64,000 bases of DNA. Origin: Pectobacterium versatile. Lineage in GTDB: Bacteria; Pseudomonadota; Gammaproteobacteria; Enterobacterales; Enterobacteriaceae. Position 1 is the stretch's first letter; every line of letters begins with the position of its first letter. The position numbers were made by a program, and so were the translations under genes. Shown piece by piece: positions 1 through 6,569 of this stretch. The stretch is from contig NZ_JAINZP010000005.1 in assembly GCF_020166435.1 (NCBI RefSeq), positions 186,001-250,000 on the forward strand, in the 5' to 3' direction. Under the pieces are notes generated by a model. The model searched no databases, was not told where the DNA came from, and worked only from the letters and a program-made list of their open reading frames with translations.

Positions 1-160
1 CAAGCAATTTTTTCATGTCGTGGTTTCCGTAACGTTTGTAGTTAAGACGTGAAACCAGCGCGGGGAAAGGTTGAGGCCATTCAATCTTTTTCTGCATCTC
101 ACAGGCTATTTCGCGCAGCCTGATTAAATGGCTAAGTGGCGGCTCACGTCTGAGTGCCAC
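1..160 (-). CDS. possible partial gene of unknown function, runs off the left edge
   Basis: An open frame on the minus strand runs from a GTG at 160 (a stop lies just upstream) through the left edge, about 53 codons. It has a basic, helix-prone composition with the segment LSHLIRLREIACEMQKK near its start. I recognise no family. An internal ATG at 97 could be the true start. There is no clear ribosome site before the GTG. Position at the outer side of the satellite island suggests an accessory gene, but the end of the gene is outside the window, so even its coding status is unsure. Confidence 0.3.
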   Translation of the reverse strand, partial: MALRREPPLSHLIRLREIACEMQKKIEWPQPFPALVSRLNYKRYGNHDMKKLL

Positions 161-347
161 TCTTCAAGATATACATGAAAAATAATAAGTAAATATAACT
201 ATTCTCTCGCAAACAGTAATGAAAACAAGCGAACAAATAATTTACAATAGATTAAGAATTAAATGACCTGAATCAATCCATTGTTACTGACATATAACGA
301 TATTGAATTTGCACATTGGTATTTTTCAACCCAAAAAGGAAATATTT

Positions 348-575
348 ATGCAGCAGTATGAAAATCTTGGTCGTGATTCAGGTGTAGTAGCATATGAGAT
401 TACTTCCGATTCAATCACCGTGCAATTTAGGGACGGGTCTCTTTATTTGTATAATTACAATAGACCAGGCGCTGAAGCGGTAGAGCATATGAAGTCATTG
501 GCTGTTGCTGGACGCGGACTCAACAGTTATATAAGTCGAATTGTTAGAAAAAATTTCGCACAGAAGATTCGTTAA
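348..575 (+). CDS. KTSC-domain small protein
   Basis: A 75-aa protein. The start chosen is the ATG at 348 because AAGGA lies 8-13 bases upstream; an upstream in-frame start at 303 lacks this. The core FRDGSLYLYNYNRP, followed by a conserved glycine and an RGLNSYIS stretch, fits the KTSC family, a short beta-rich domain found alone or fused to RNA-processing proteins in phages and mobile islands. Its biochemical role is not established. It is transcribed opposite to the satellite operon and is followed at once by a strong terminator, so it looks like a self-contained accessory gene of the island. Confidence 0.65.
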   Translation: MQQYENLGRDSGVVAYEITSDSITVQFRDGSLYLYNYNRPGAEAVEHMKSLAVAGRGLNSYISRIVRKNFAQKIR

Positions 576-586
576 TTAAATTAAGC

Positions 587-612
587 AAGGCGGACTTGTT
601 TCCGCCTTTTTA
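587..612 (+). terminator. rho-independent terminator after the KTSC gene
   Basis: A perfect 8-bp stem (AAGGCGGA with TCCGCCTT, loop CTTGTT) is followed by a T run. It lies between two converging genes and may also stop the minus-strand gene ending at 614. Confidence 0.85.
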
Positions 613-613
613 A

Positions 614-874
614 TTATTTTTCACTCATCCATTCAGGCGGCTTTGACATCTTGCTTCGGTATTCCTGCAAATGCTCAATCATCGCGTCGAACTGTTCAAG
701 GTTGGTGGCGAATATCTCCCCTGAAAAGGTACTACGCACAAACTCGTGATGATCAATCCAGAAGAACGCGCCATCTTGCAACAATTGCCGATAGTGGCTG
801 GTATGCATCGTACTCATATCAGTAATACCGTAATTATCATGATGCTCTTGGATATCTTGTAACGTAACAGGCAT
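614..874 (-). CDS. hypothetical protein, 86 aa
   Basis: No family recognised. The start ATG at 874 has a good Shine-Dalgarno sequence (GGAGGG, 5 bases upstream). The protein is acidic, rich in His and aromatic residues, with a middle segment FFWIDHHEFVRSTF and a probable helix toward the C-terminus (EQFDAMIEHLQEYRSK). No signal peptide or membrane segment. It lies between the iteron cluster and the KTSC gene, on the same strand as the helicase but separated from it by the putative origin, so it probably has its own promoter inside or near the iterons. Likely a real satellite accessory gene. Confidence 0.55.
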   Translation of the reverse strand: MPVTLQDIQEHHDNYGITDMSTMHTSHYRQLLQDGAFFWIDHHEFVRSTFSGEIFATNLEQFDAMIEHLQEYRSKMSKPPEWMSEK

Positions 875-910
875 ATCGCCCTCCTATAAAATTAAAAAAT
901 ATACGTCTAA

Positions 911-1142
911 CTGTTCACCTGTTCACCTTTGCCTATTTCGCTTTTATTTTCATAGCGTTACAGGGTGAAGGCTTTCTTTTCAAGTGTTCACTACTGTTCA
1001 CCCTAACCCTTCACCCTTTGGAAGAGTTTTCACAAAAAGGTGAACAGGTGAACAGTTGGTGAATAGTTTATAAAAAAGTGTTCACCCATTAACTTACTGT
1101 TATTCATTGATTTTTTAACAGGGTGAATAGTGGTGAACACTT
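911..1142. repeat. iteron cluster, putative P4-type replication origin
   Basis: The nonamer GGTGAACAG or its complement occurs five times exactly: reversed at 911-919, 919-927 and 994-1002, forward at 1039-1047 and 1047-1055. Degenerate copies (GGTGAA, GTTCAC cores) lie at about 963, 984, 1011, 1058, 1080, 1122 and 1132. Phage P4 alpha protein is known to bind type I iterons of nearly this sequence in ori and crr. The cluster sits directly downstream of an alpha-type helicase gene and contains an A+T-rich stretch at about 1065-1120. The origin assignment is an inference from repeat sequence plus neighbour. Confidence 0.75.
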
Positions 1143-1154
1143 CGCCTATAAGTT

Positions 1155-2918
1155 TTATTTTTTCCCCTCTTCATTTTGGCCGTTTTGGGGAGCATCACAT
1201 TGTGGCATCCAGTCTTCCGAATCTTCGTTGAGCGTAACGTTTGAACGTAACCCCAGCTTGGTTTTTCGCTTCTGGTACTCCTTGCCATACTCCGCCATCG
1301 CCCCCGGCATATCCGTGCCGAACCGGGTTAACGATACGGGCTTGTTAAGCCCATTGGCACGCATATAGGTAAGGTAAGCGTGATACAGGTAGCGGCGCGG
1401 GCTGTGCGGCACGATTTCAGCGTTACCAATAAACATGCCATCACATAGCACCGACGCCATCAGGTAGCCGCAGAAGTCCACCAGCGAATCCCCTTCACGC
1501 TTGATAGCCAGTGCCTCTTCGGACTTCTGCTGTTCATGCAACAAACGTTTTGCCTCGTCCCCGTCATTGCTGGGAAAGCGGCTTAACAGGTGACGCATGA
1601 TGACGGCCAGTTCACCTTCTATCTTTTCCGGTAACATCGGGTCACGTTCGTTTTCCGGCACCACTTCGGAGAAGTTAAAAATCACCCGTCGCCGGGATAT
1701 GCCGCCGCTTCGGTCACTGAACGTCATGGCGTTATTGTTCACGGCCAACACCACCGCAGGAATGCGCGTTGAGTAAGGCGCTTTGTGTTTGGGGTCGATA
1801 GATACCTTATCCCCGCCCGTTATAGCCTTAATCCCTGCGCCGTCGCCTGCGTAGCGGGTCATATCCGGCATGATGATGAGTGAATAGCCAACCACCAGCG
1901 CACGATCTCGCGGGTCTTCTAGCGCTTTCATGCTGGCCGATACGGTATTAGCCTTACCCGCCAGCATGGTGCAAACCTCTGCAAAGACGCTTTTACCGCT
2001 GCCACCTGGCCCCGTAACTTCAAGGAACAATTGCCAGTCATAACGGTTAGCCAGCACCATAAACAACGCTGACAGAACACGATCCGCTTTTCGCTTATTG
2101 TTACCAACGGAACGACTCAACCATTTCCAGAAGCTGGGCGCATGGGTCGCCAGCGTTTCCCCTTCTGCCGGGGCGCTGAATGGCAATTCACTGGCTATCA
2201 GTAACCAATCCTCCTGGCTATGGTCACGGAATTGCCCGGTACGGGTATCAAATACTCCATTACTGAACCCGATAAGATTACGGGCAGTCGCCCCCATGAC
2301 AGGCAAACTCAGTTTCATGGTTTCCACAGCGGATTTAATGGCATTCTGCGAGTAGGCAATCTCCGCATCGATAAAGATTTGTGCCATTTCACGCTGTAAA
2401 TCCTTATCGGCCACTGGCTCCCATATCACGCCGTTATAGTGATGAACGGTGTCAGAATCGCCGTGTACAGCCAAAGCGCCTCCATAATGCGCCCGTAACA
2501 CTTCACCGCGCTGGCTGGCTCCCATGCGGGAAAGGTCAGTTACTCCTATATCCTGCGCCTTCTTCTTTGGCGGGGATGAGGGAAACACACGGTTAATCCG
2601 CTCATCATCAAGAAGCTGGGCTTTCACATCCTCCTGACCAATGATTCCGGCCACCAGCGCCATACGCTTTTCACGCTGCTTTTTGGGGTCAGTCGCAACC
2701 AGTCCCTGATCGCACAACCATTCGTAAGTAGTTTGGGTGGCATCCGCCAGCTTATGGAGTTCTAGGGCTAATTTCCCATAACCTTTGGTACTGTCACTAT
2801 GTCGTTGTATTGCCCGTGCTACGTCTTTCGGTTTTAGCACATGACCATTAACCCACAGATACAGGCAGGAAAATAAGGCGTCTGACATGGCTTCCTGACG
2901 CTTCACTTTTGTGGACAT
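1155..2918 (-). CDS. P4 alpha-type replication helicase / origin-binding protein (primase half absent)
   Basis: A 587-aa protein similar to the C-terminal two thirds of P4-family alpha proteins. A D5_N-like region (about 145-280) precedes a superfamily 3 helicase with Walker A GPGGSGKS at 303-310, a Walker B-like LIIMPD around 350 and the sensor-like VVLAVNNN segment around 395. The tail (about 480-587) would be the origin-binding part. P4 alpha is about 777 aa and begins with a zinc/Toprim primase; here the first 130 residues show neither. Start ATG at 2918 has GGAGG upstream and overlaps the preceding gene by 16 bases. Expected role: initiate satellite replication at the adjacent iterons, borrowing host primase. 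Confidence 0.85.
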   Translation of the reverse strand: MSTKVKRQEAMSDALFSCLYLWVNGHVLKPKDVARAIQRHSDSTKGYGKLALELHKLADATQTTYEWLCDQGLVATDPKKQREKRMALVAGIIGQEDVKAQLLDDERINRVFPSSPPKKKAQDIGVTDLSRMGASQRGEVLRAHYGGALAVHGDSDTVHHYNGVIWEPVADKDLQREMAQIFIDAEIAYSQNAIKSAVETMKLSLPVMGATARNLIGFSNGVFDTRTGQFRDHSQEDWLLIASELPFSAPAEGETLATHAPSFWKWLSRSVGNNKRKADRVLSALFMVLANRYDWQLFLEVTGPGGSGKSVFAEVCTMLAGKANTVSASMKALEDPRDRALVVGYSLIIMPDMTRYAGDGAGIKAITGGDKVSIDPKHKAPYSTRIPAVVLAVNNNAMTFSDRSGGISRRRVIFNFSEVVPENERDPMLPEKIEGELAVIMRHLLSRFPSNDGDEAKRLLHEQQKSEEALAIKREGDSLVDFCGYLMASVLCDGMFIGNAEIVPHSPRRYLYHAYLTYMRANGLNKPVSLTRFGTDMPGAMAEYGKEYQKRKTKLGLRSNVTLNEDSEDWMPQCDAPQNGQNEEGKK

Positions 2919-3091
2919 GCCTGACCTCCATTTATGCAGGTAAACTCGGCAAGAAAGCGGTTATCGGGATAAACACACTCCGCTGAATAACCATCACGCA
3001 CAAACGTTACGCGGTTAAAAGCATTCGCCCTGACAGTGACGCATTGGCCGTTCTTTTCCTGATAGCGATCATTTGGGTGAGGTTGGCGCAT
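2903..3091 (-). CDS. DUF4222-like small satellite protein
   Basis: A 62-aa protein. ATG at 3091 is chosen because it follows a GGAGG; an upstream in-frame ATG at 3130 would add 13 basic residues and has no such site. The pattern of a basic N-terminus, a glycine-led VTVRANAFNRVTFVRDGY core and a trailing FLAEFT fits DUF4222, a short phage/satellite domain of unknown function. The gene sits between the small-gene cassette and the helicase and overlaps both, so it is co-translated in the replication operon. Confidence 0.6.
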   Translation of the reverse strand: MRQPHPNDRYQEKNGQCVTVRANAFNRVTFVRDGYSAECVYPDNRFLAEFTCINGGQACPQK

Positions 3092-3293
3092 TGCGTACCT
3101 CCGTCGCTTTATCAAGATGATTAATCGCACCAGCTACCAGCGATAAAACAGCGGCAACAAGATTAGCCTCTTCTTCGTCCTGCGCCTCATTTGATAAGGA
3201 ATCAAGCCACATAGAGAGAACCGCCCTGGCCTGTTTGTTCATTACATTGGCATGTTCAGCGCACGTAACGACTTCAAGGTGTTGTCTGTTCAT
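3069..3293 (-). CDS. hypothetical protein, 74 aa
   Basis: No family recognised. The start at 3293 overlaps the end of the upstream gene (3290) by 4 bases. The protein is mostly helical by composition, with a hydrophobic helix-like stretch ANLVAAVLSLVAGAINHL at about 43-60 that is amphipathic rather than clearly transmembrane. It overlaps the start of the DUF4222-like gene, so it is part of the same leftward operon. Function unknown. Confidence 0.55.
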   Translation of the reverse strand: MNRQHLEVVTCAEHANVMNKQARAVLSMWLDSLSNEAQDEEEANLVAAVLSLVAGAINHLDKATEVRNAPTSPK

Positions 3294-3559
3294 GGCTGAA
3301 TCCCCGCATCTACTCCCTCAAAGCACGTAATGGTGTAAATACCATCAACCCACAAATAAACTTCACGGCGTTGCTGTTCGTCGGTGATTTGGGGAATGAC
3401 CTCAGTCAGTAGGTGCCGTAATCCCATCTGAGCGCGTAACAGGCGATTACGCGATATGTTTTCCGGCGTAGCAGGTACTGGCGCACAAGTTGAGCCAATC
3501 AGAGCGTTAACGCGTCGCTGATCGTCGTAGTAAGCATCCAGATTGATTTCTTTAGGCAT
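3290..3559 (-). CDS. hypothetical protein, 89 aa
   Basis: No family recognised. The start ATG at 3559 lies inside the repeated junction GGAGGTGCGTCATG that also precedes the gene at 4108. Composition suggests a small soluble helical protein with a C-terminal beta segment (VYLWVDGIYTITCFEG). It overlaps the previous gene by 8 bases and the next by 4. Such short uncharacterised genes are normal between icd and alpha in P4-like satellites. Confidence 0.55.
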   Translation of the reverse strand: MPKEINLDAYYDDQRRVNALIGSTCAPVPATPENISRNRLLRAQMGLRHLLTEVIPQITDEQQRREVYLWVDGIYTITCFEGVDAGIQP

Positions 3560-3758
3560 GACGCACCTCCCCGCTATTTTTATCAGAGAGGTTAATCAGG
3601 TACTCGGTCACTGAATCGGCATACTCAGTGGTCATTTCCAGCAGTAATTCCACTTCATGTCCTTGTAACTCAACCCATGTGTAATTGAGAGCGCGAGCTA
3701 TAACGCTGGCCTTCTGTGCATTCTTGAGCACTTCGTTAAGTTCTACCTGATTAGCCAC
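3552..3758 (-). CDS. hypothetical protein, 68 aa, GTG start
   Basis: No family recognised. The GTG at 3758 is preferred because GGAGG stands 8 bases upstream and the gene then overlaps its neighbour by 8 bases, the spacing used throughout this operon. A longer frame back to 3815 would overlap the upstream gene more and has no ribosome site. The protein is predicted helical and acidic in the middle (GHEVELLLEMTTEYADSVTE), and ends in EVRHA, a tail encoded by the ribosome site of the next gene. Confidence 0.5.
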   Translation of the reverse strand: MANQVELNEVLKNAQKASVIARALNYTWVELQGHEVELLLEMTTEYADSVTEYLINLSDKNSGEVRHA

Positions 3759-3933
3759 GGCATACCTCCGCCAGTTCAGCTTCTGCCCTTTCCAGCATTT
3801 CGGTGACAGCTTCAAGCGCGTTTTCTACAACATTGCTATTAGTATCCAACGACGAGATCAGGATAATAATCGCCTTAGCGTGGACAATCTGAGTGATCGC
3901 CTCTTCGGTATGATTAAGGTGATTTTTAGACAT
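3751..3933 (-). CDS. hypothetical protein, 60 aa
   Basis: No family recognised. ATG at 3933 is embedded in the last codons of the upstream gene with GGAGGTCGATC before it. A central hydrophobic run (AKAIIILISSL) is followed by an acidic amphipathic helix rich in Ala and Glu. It could be a small dimeric helical regulator, but nothing specific is visible. The overlap on both sides indicates coupled translation. Confidence 0.5.
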   Translation of the reverse strand: MSKNHLNHTEEAITQIVHAKAIIILISSLDTNSNVVENALEAVTEMLERAEAELAEVCRG

Positions 3934-4108
3934 GATCGACCTCCGTTTCCGATGCTTGGAAAGCTTGATGCAGGCTGTTAAGGCGTTCCGCCAATACGAA
4001 AGTTAAAATCTCTTTAGCTTCGGGGTTATCCAGTTCAACAATGGCGTAGGCCAGCGCACGGCACTGATCGATAATCTCTTCCAGTTCTAACGGCGTGTTA
4101 TCAAACAT
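3926..4108 (-). CDS. hypothetical protein, 60 aa
   Basis: The start ATG at 4108 follows AGGAGGTGCGTC and overlaps the Icd-like gene by 8 bases. A much longer open frame extends upstream to 4810 but crosses the control region and has no support there. The protein is acidic and helical (LEEIIDQCRALAYAIVELD, then EAKEILTFVLAERLNSLHQAF). Similar short helical proteins recur in this operon (compare the gene at 3751-3933), so an old duplication is possible but unproved. Confidence 0.5.
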   Translation of the reverse strand: MFDNTPLELEEIIDQCRALAYAIVELDNPEAKEILTFVLAERLNSLHQAFQASETEVDHV

Positions 4109-4289
4109 GACGCACCTCCTGAACAGGCAGGCGACCAGCAAAAACCATGACGCAACCAGCAGGGGATTTTTCCCGCGCTTCACGTTCGGTAGTGGCGATG
4201 ATGTGAACGATACCTTGAGACGACATGCCCAGAGCCAGAAAGCGATACTGAAATTCGGGGCGAGTTTGGGTAGACTGGATATCAGCCAT
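4101..4289 (-). CDS. Icd-like (host cell division inhibitor-like) satellite protein
   Basis: A 62-aa protein. The pattern FQYRFLALGMSSQG, then a TTEREARE motif, then a C-terminal FAGRLPVQEVRHV matches the short proteins annotated Icd-like in P4-type islands; P4 Icd/Kil blocks host septation when overexpressed. Whether this one does so cannot be seen from sequence. It is the first gene of the leftward operon, 30 bases downstream of a strong leader hairpin. The final EVRHV is encoded by the ribosome site for the next gene. Confidence 0.65.
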   Translation of the reverse strand: MADIQSTQTRPEFQYRFLALGMSSQGIVHIIATTEREAREKSPAGCVMVFAGRLPVQEVRHV

Positions 4290-4318
4290 AGTGTTAGCTC
4301 CAATAACATTGTGGTTAG

Positions 4319-4352
4319 ACGCCCGGTTAGTGCTGGTAACACTGCCGGGCGT
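4319..4352 (-). promoter_or_regulatory. leader hairpin in the satellite control region
   Basis: An 8-bp stem (ACGCCCGG with CCGGGCGT) plus an inner AGTG/CACT extension lies in the leader of the leftward operon. No T run follows on either strand, so it is not a plain terminator. P4 immunity works through a small processed leader RNA (CI RNA) that triggers premature termination; this hairpin sits where such an element would be. That role is inference. Confidence 0.45.
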
Positions 4353-4366
4353 TGCTGTTTTGCATA

Positions 4367-4396
4367 TGACAGACTTGTGTTATACATTGTCTGACA
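4367..4396. promoter_or_regulatory. inverted repeat, possible operator between divergent satellite genes
   Basis: TGACAGAC and GTCTGACA form a near-perfect inverted repeat (7 of 8) around an A+T-rich centre. It lies between the start of the leftward Icd-like operon and the rightward ribbon-helix-helix gene, a usual place for an autoregulator's operator. Confidence 0.4.
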
Positions 4397-4424
4397 CAAA
4401 CAAGCTAACCCTAGAGTACAACAC

Positions 4425-4601
4425 GTGTCAAACACAAATTTACCACGAGGCAACAAACAGATCGCTTTTCGTGTCGAGCCTGAGTTAGAGCAATCTATGC
4501 GTACAGCAATGGAAAGTGATGGTGATGAATCCATATCAGCTTGGATAAAACGCATCATCAGAAAAGAACTGAAACAGCGCGGTTTGGAACCCAAAAGCTG
4601 A
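4425..4601 (+). CDS. ribbon-helix-helix type small DNA-binding protein, GTG start
   Basis: A 58-aa frame from GTG at 4425 (a stop lies upstream, with no ATG in between). After a basic N-terminus, KQIAFRVEPELEQSM gives the beta strand and first helix, and SISAWIKRIIRKELKQRG the second helix of an Arc/MetJ-type fold, as in YlcI/YnfO-like phage proteins. It is the only rightward gene in this part of the island and faces the inverted repeat at 4367-4396, so a repressor or antitoxin-like autoregulator is plausible. The ribosome site is weak; a shorter product from the internal ATG at 4497 would lose the beta strand. Confidence 0.6.
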   Translation: MSNTNLPRGNKQIAFRVEPELEQSMRTAMESDGDESISAWIKRIIRKELKQRGLEPKS

Positions 4602-4773
4602 GTTAAATCAGAGGACGCAAAATTGCGCTGGCTAAGTAAACCTAAGCACTGTTTATATTCAGGCAAGCCGGAATAATGTTTGTGTTCGCAATATGCTGGA
4701 ATTAGGCGTAAATAATTGACCTGATCGATCAGCGTGTTATTCTGGACATGCTTTAGTTCTATGCAGTTACATG

Positions 4774-4801
4774 AGCGGCCTGGCGTGGCCGCTTTTGTTT
4801 T
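4774..4801 (+). terminator. rho-independent terminator, rightward
   Basis: Stem AGCGGCC/GGCCGCT with loop TGGCGT, then TTTGTTTT. It closes the transcript that begins with the ribbon-helix-helix gene. The 170 bases between that gene's stop and this hairpin hold no convincing frame and could be an untranslated 3' RNA. Confidence 0.75.
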
Positions 4802-5390
4802 ATTCAGCATTTGGATTACCCTTCCCGAAATTGAGCGGCAACTGGCTTAGGGTTTTCACCAGATATTCCGCTTTCTCCAGTAGAACCAAATCATCCTGTC
4901 GTCTTCTAAGGCGGCGACCTGCATCACTCGAGTCTTCATCCGAAAACTGACGTGCGGAAGTAACGATGTGTTGGAGTTCGTTGATGGTATGGGCTAAATA
5001 ACCATCCCTTTGGCGATCCAGTTCTTCCATGTAGTCATATACCGCCGCTTGAAGCTCATAGCTGTAGCTCATTGCCATCAGGCAGGCTTCGCGCTTAGGG
5101 AACTGGTAGCAAGGAAGATCGCGCCCCGTACTGTCTTTGTACTGAGCCAAAAATTTGGCCGAGTGCTCTTCACCTAAAACTTTTGGTGCTTTTGCAAGAA
5201 TGTGCTTATGTTGCAGCACTCGGTATTTTTTACAGGGGAAACTCAATCCCTCCGCTTTGGCCTTTGATTTACGTTCGTCGTTTATATAAGCAACCATTTG
5301 TAGGCTGCTCATCGTTGGCACTGAATTAACTATCAGGCTGGTTTCGGGGTGATCGAATCCCTGCCCGGTAAGGGCATTTAATTTTTTCAT
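4800..5390 (-). CDS. Rha-family phage regulatory protein
   Basis: A 196-aa protein. Residues about 20-125 carry the pRha pattern: a short N-terminal strand (SLIVNSVPTMSSLQMV), basic central region, and the conserved segment YQFPKREACLMAMSYSYELQ. The C-terminal third is a charged coiled-coil-like region with a run of arginines (GRRLRRRQDD). Rha proteins are regulators in lambdoid phages whose expression blocks growth of some hosts; in satellites the role is not settled. It is transcribed leftward, facing the terminator at 4774-4801, 20 bases downstream of the AlpA gene, and probably in one unit with it. Confidence 0.7.
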   Translation of the reverse strand: MKKLNALTGQGFDHPETSLIVNSVPTMSSLQMVAYINDERKSKAKAEGLSFPCKKYRVLQHKHILAKAPKVLGEEHSAKFLAQYKDSTGRDLPCYQFPKREACLMAMSYSYELQAAVYDYMEELDRQRDGYLAHTINELQHIVTSARQFSDEDSSDAGRRLRRRQDDLVLLEKAEYLVKTLSQLPLNFGKGNPNAE

Positions 5391-5410
5391 CGTTGATTAC
5401 CTGTCGTTAA

Positions 5411-5692
5411 CTAAGCTGATTTTCGGCTATATGGTGTATTAACGTTCTCGACGACTGGGGGATTGCGAACCCACCAGAGCACATCACTAAGAAGCCAGGC
5501 GCAACTATTACGGCCAAAGTGACAACGGGGCGGGAATTTTCCTTCATTCTCCAACTTCCATCGAGTAGATCGGGATAAGCTGGTAATTTCTTGGCATTCA
5601 CGCTCACGAATACGTTTATCGTAGGAGTGGCCAGATTCGACAAGGATAGAACGCCGTTGCTCTGGTGTTGGAGGGGTATATTGATCGGTCAT
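5411..5692 (-). CDS. AlpA-family transcriptional regulator
   Basis: A 93-aa protein with an AlpA-type winged helix-turn-helix at about 25-80: RIRERECQEITSLSRSTRWK, then FPPRCHFGRNSCAWLLSDV and a Trp-rich end (LWWVRNPP). AlpA and P4 Vis proteins control excisionase/integrase or late gene expression of P4-type elements. Here it lies between the integrase pair and the Rha-like gene, all leftward. A shifted overlapping frame on the same strand is not used. It should act on promoters within the island. Confidence 0.8.
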   Translation of the reverse strand: MTDQYTPPTPEQRRSILVESGHSYDKRIRERECQEITSLSRSTRWKLENEGKFPPRCHFGRNSCAWLLSDVLWWVRNPPVVENVNTPYSRKSA

Positions 5693-5801
5693 GCTGCTCT
5701 CACTGTTTTGTTGTTTTTCCGTGAAAGCTATTCTTTGCGTTTTGCACCCTTACTGGTAGGGATGTTAGGCTAACTAAGGGGGAAGTTAGCCTAACTCAGG
5801 C

Positions 5802-6569
5802 TTACTTTGAAACAGAGACAGCTTTCCCTAGTAAATCAGCTATTGTATCCATAGCTAGGGGTGGTTCTCCGGTTTCCCAAAATTTATGAGCATGATCAGA
5901 AATAGCTTCCGCCCACTTTGTGTTATTAATGCACAACTCTGGATGATTAACTTTCATATATATAGCTGCTTTAAGGACAGACTCTCTTTTCTTAGAATGG
6001 TATTCTGTAATATGTGGTCTTTCTTTATTTTGAGTATGGACAGTGATTTCTTCCTCACAAAAAAGTGATAAATTCTCTTTGGTTACGAATAAATATTCGC
6101 TTTTTATTTTTGCTTTATCACTTTCAAAATGAGCATAAAAACTTACATTTATATCTAACCCTGTAGGATAGATGGCACCTATGGTTTTTGTGGTGGAAAA
6201 ACCGAAACACTCAAACATTTCCGCCCCTCCCATATTCAAATCCCATAGACCACCAATGGTTGCTGATAATGCACCTTCATACTCCGAACTAACCGAAACG
6301 TCATACATAGACGCAAGGTTTGTAATTTTCACCTCATCAACTGTTTTTTTATCATCTATCTCCTCAAGGTGTACATCACTTAATACGTTTAATGTCATAT
6401 CACCATGAACGGATATTCTTGCACCAACAAAAACAGGCATCATTAAACTAATGGTCAAATATCCTCTAGACGCAAAATGGAATAGGTCTCGTATTTCACA
6501 ACCAAGTTTCTTTGCCACTACATCTAAAGGGTAATAATCTCTCTCAGGTAAATTGCTTTTAGGATTCAT
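5802..6569 (-). CDS. unknown 255-aa protein translationally coupled to the integrase
   Basis: Start ATG at 6569 overlaps the integrase stop (ATGA), so the two are co-translated. The N-terminus (YYPLDVVAKKLGCEIRDLFH, about 12-31) looks like a helix-turn-helix of the type seen in other integrase-linked island genes. The middle is beta-rich and poorly conserved in appearance. The C-terminal 60 residues (KKRESVLKAAIYMKVNHPE, then FWETGEPPLAMDTIADLLG) resemble the tails of some phage DNA-binding proteins. Base composition is visibly richer in A+T than its neighbours, suggesting separate acquisition. It could be an excision or control factor, or an accessory/defence cargo gene. Confidence 0.6.
   Translation of the reverse strand: MNPKSNLPERDYYPLDVVAKKLGCEIRDLFHFASRGYLTISLMMPVFVGARISVHGDMTLNVLSDVHLEEIDDKKTVDEVKITNLASMYDVSVSSEYEGALSATIGGLWDLNMGGAEMFECFGFSTTKTIGAIYPTGLDINVSFYAHFESDKAKIKSEYLFVTKENLSLFCEEEITVHTQNKERPHITEYHSKKRESVLKAAIYMKVNHPELCINNTKWAEAISDHAHKFWETGEPPLAMDTIADLLGKAVSVSK

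Noticed and set aside
911..1142. CRISPR array
   Set aside because: Repeats are 9 bases, in both orientations, with irregular or no spacers; they fit replication iterons.
3926..4810. A 294-codon minus-strand open frame
   Set aside because: Its upstream two thirds run through the control region, the RHH gene and a terminator; only the last 60 codons (from 4108) have a ribosome site and fit the operon.
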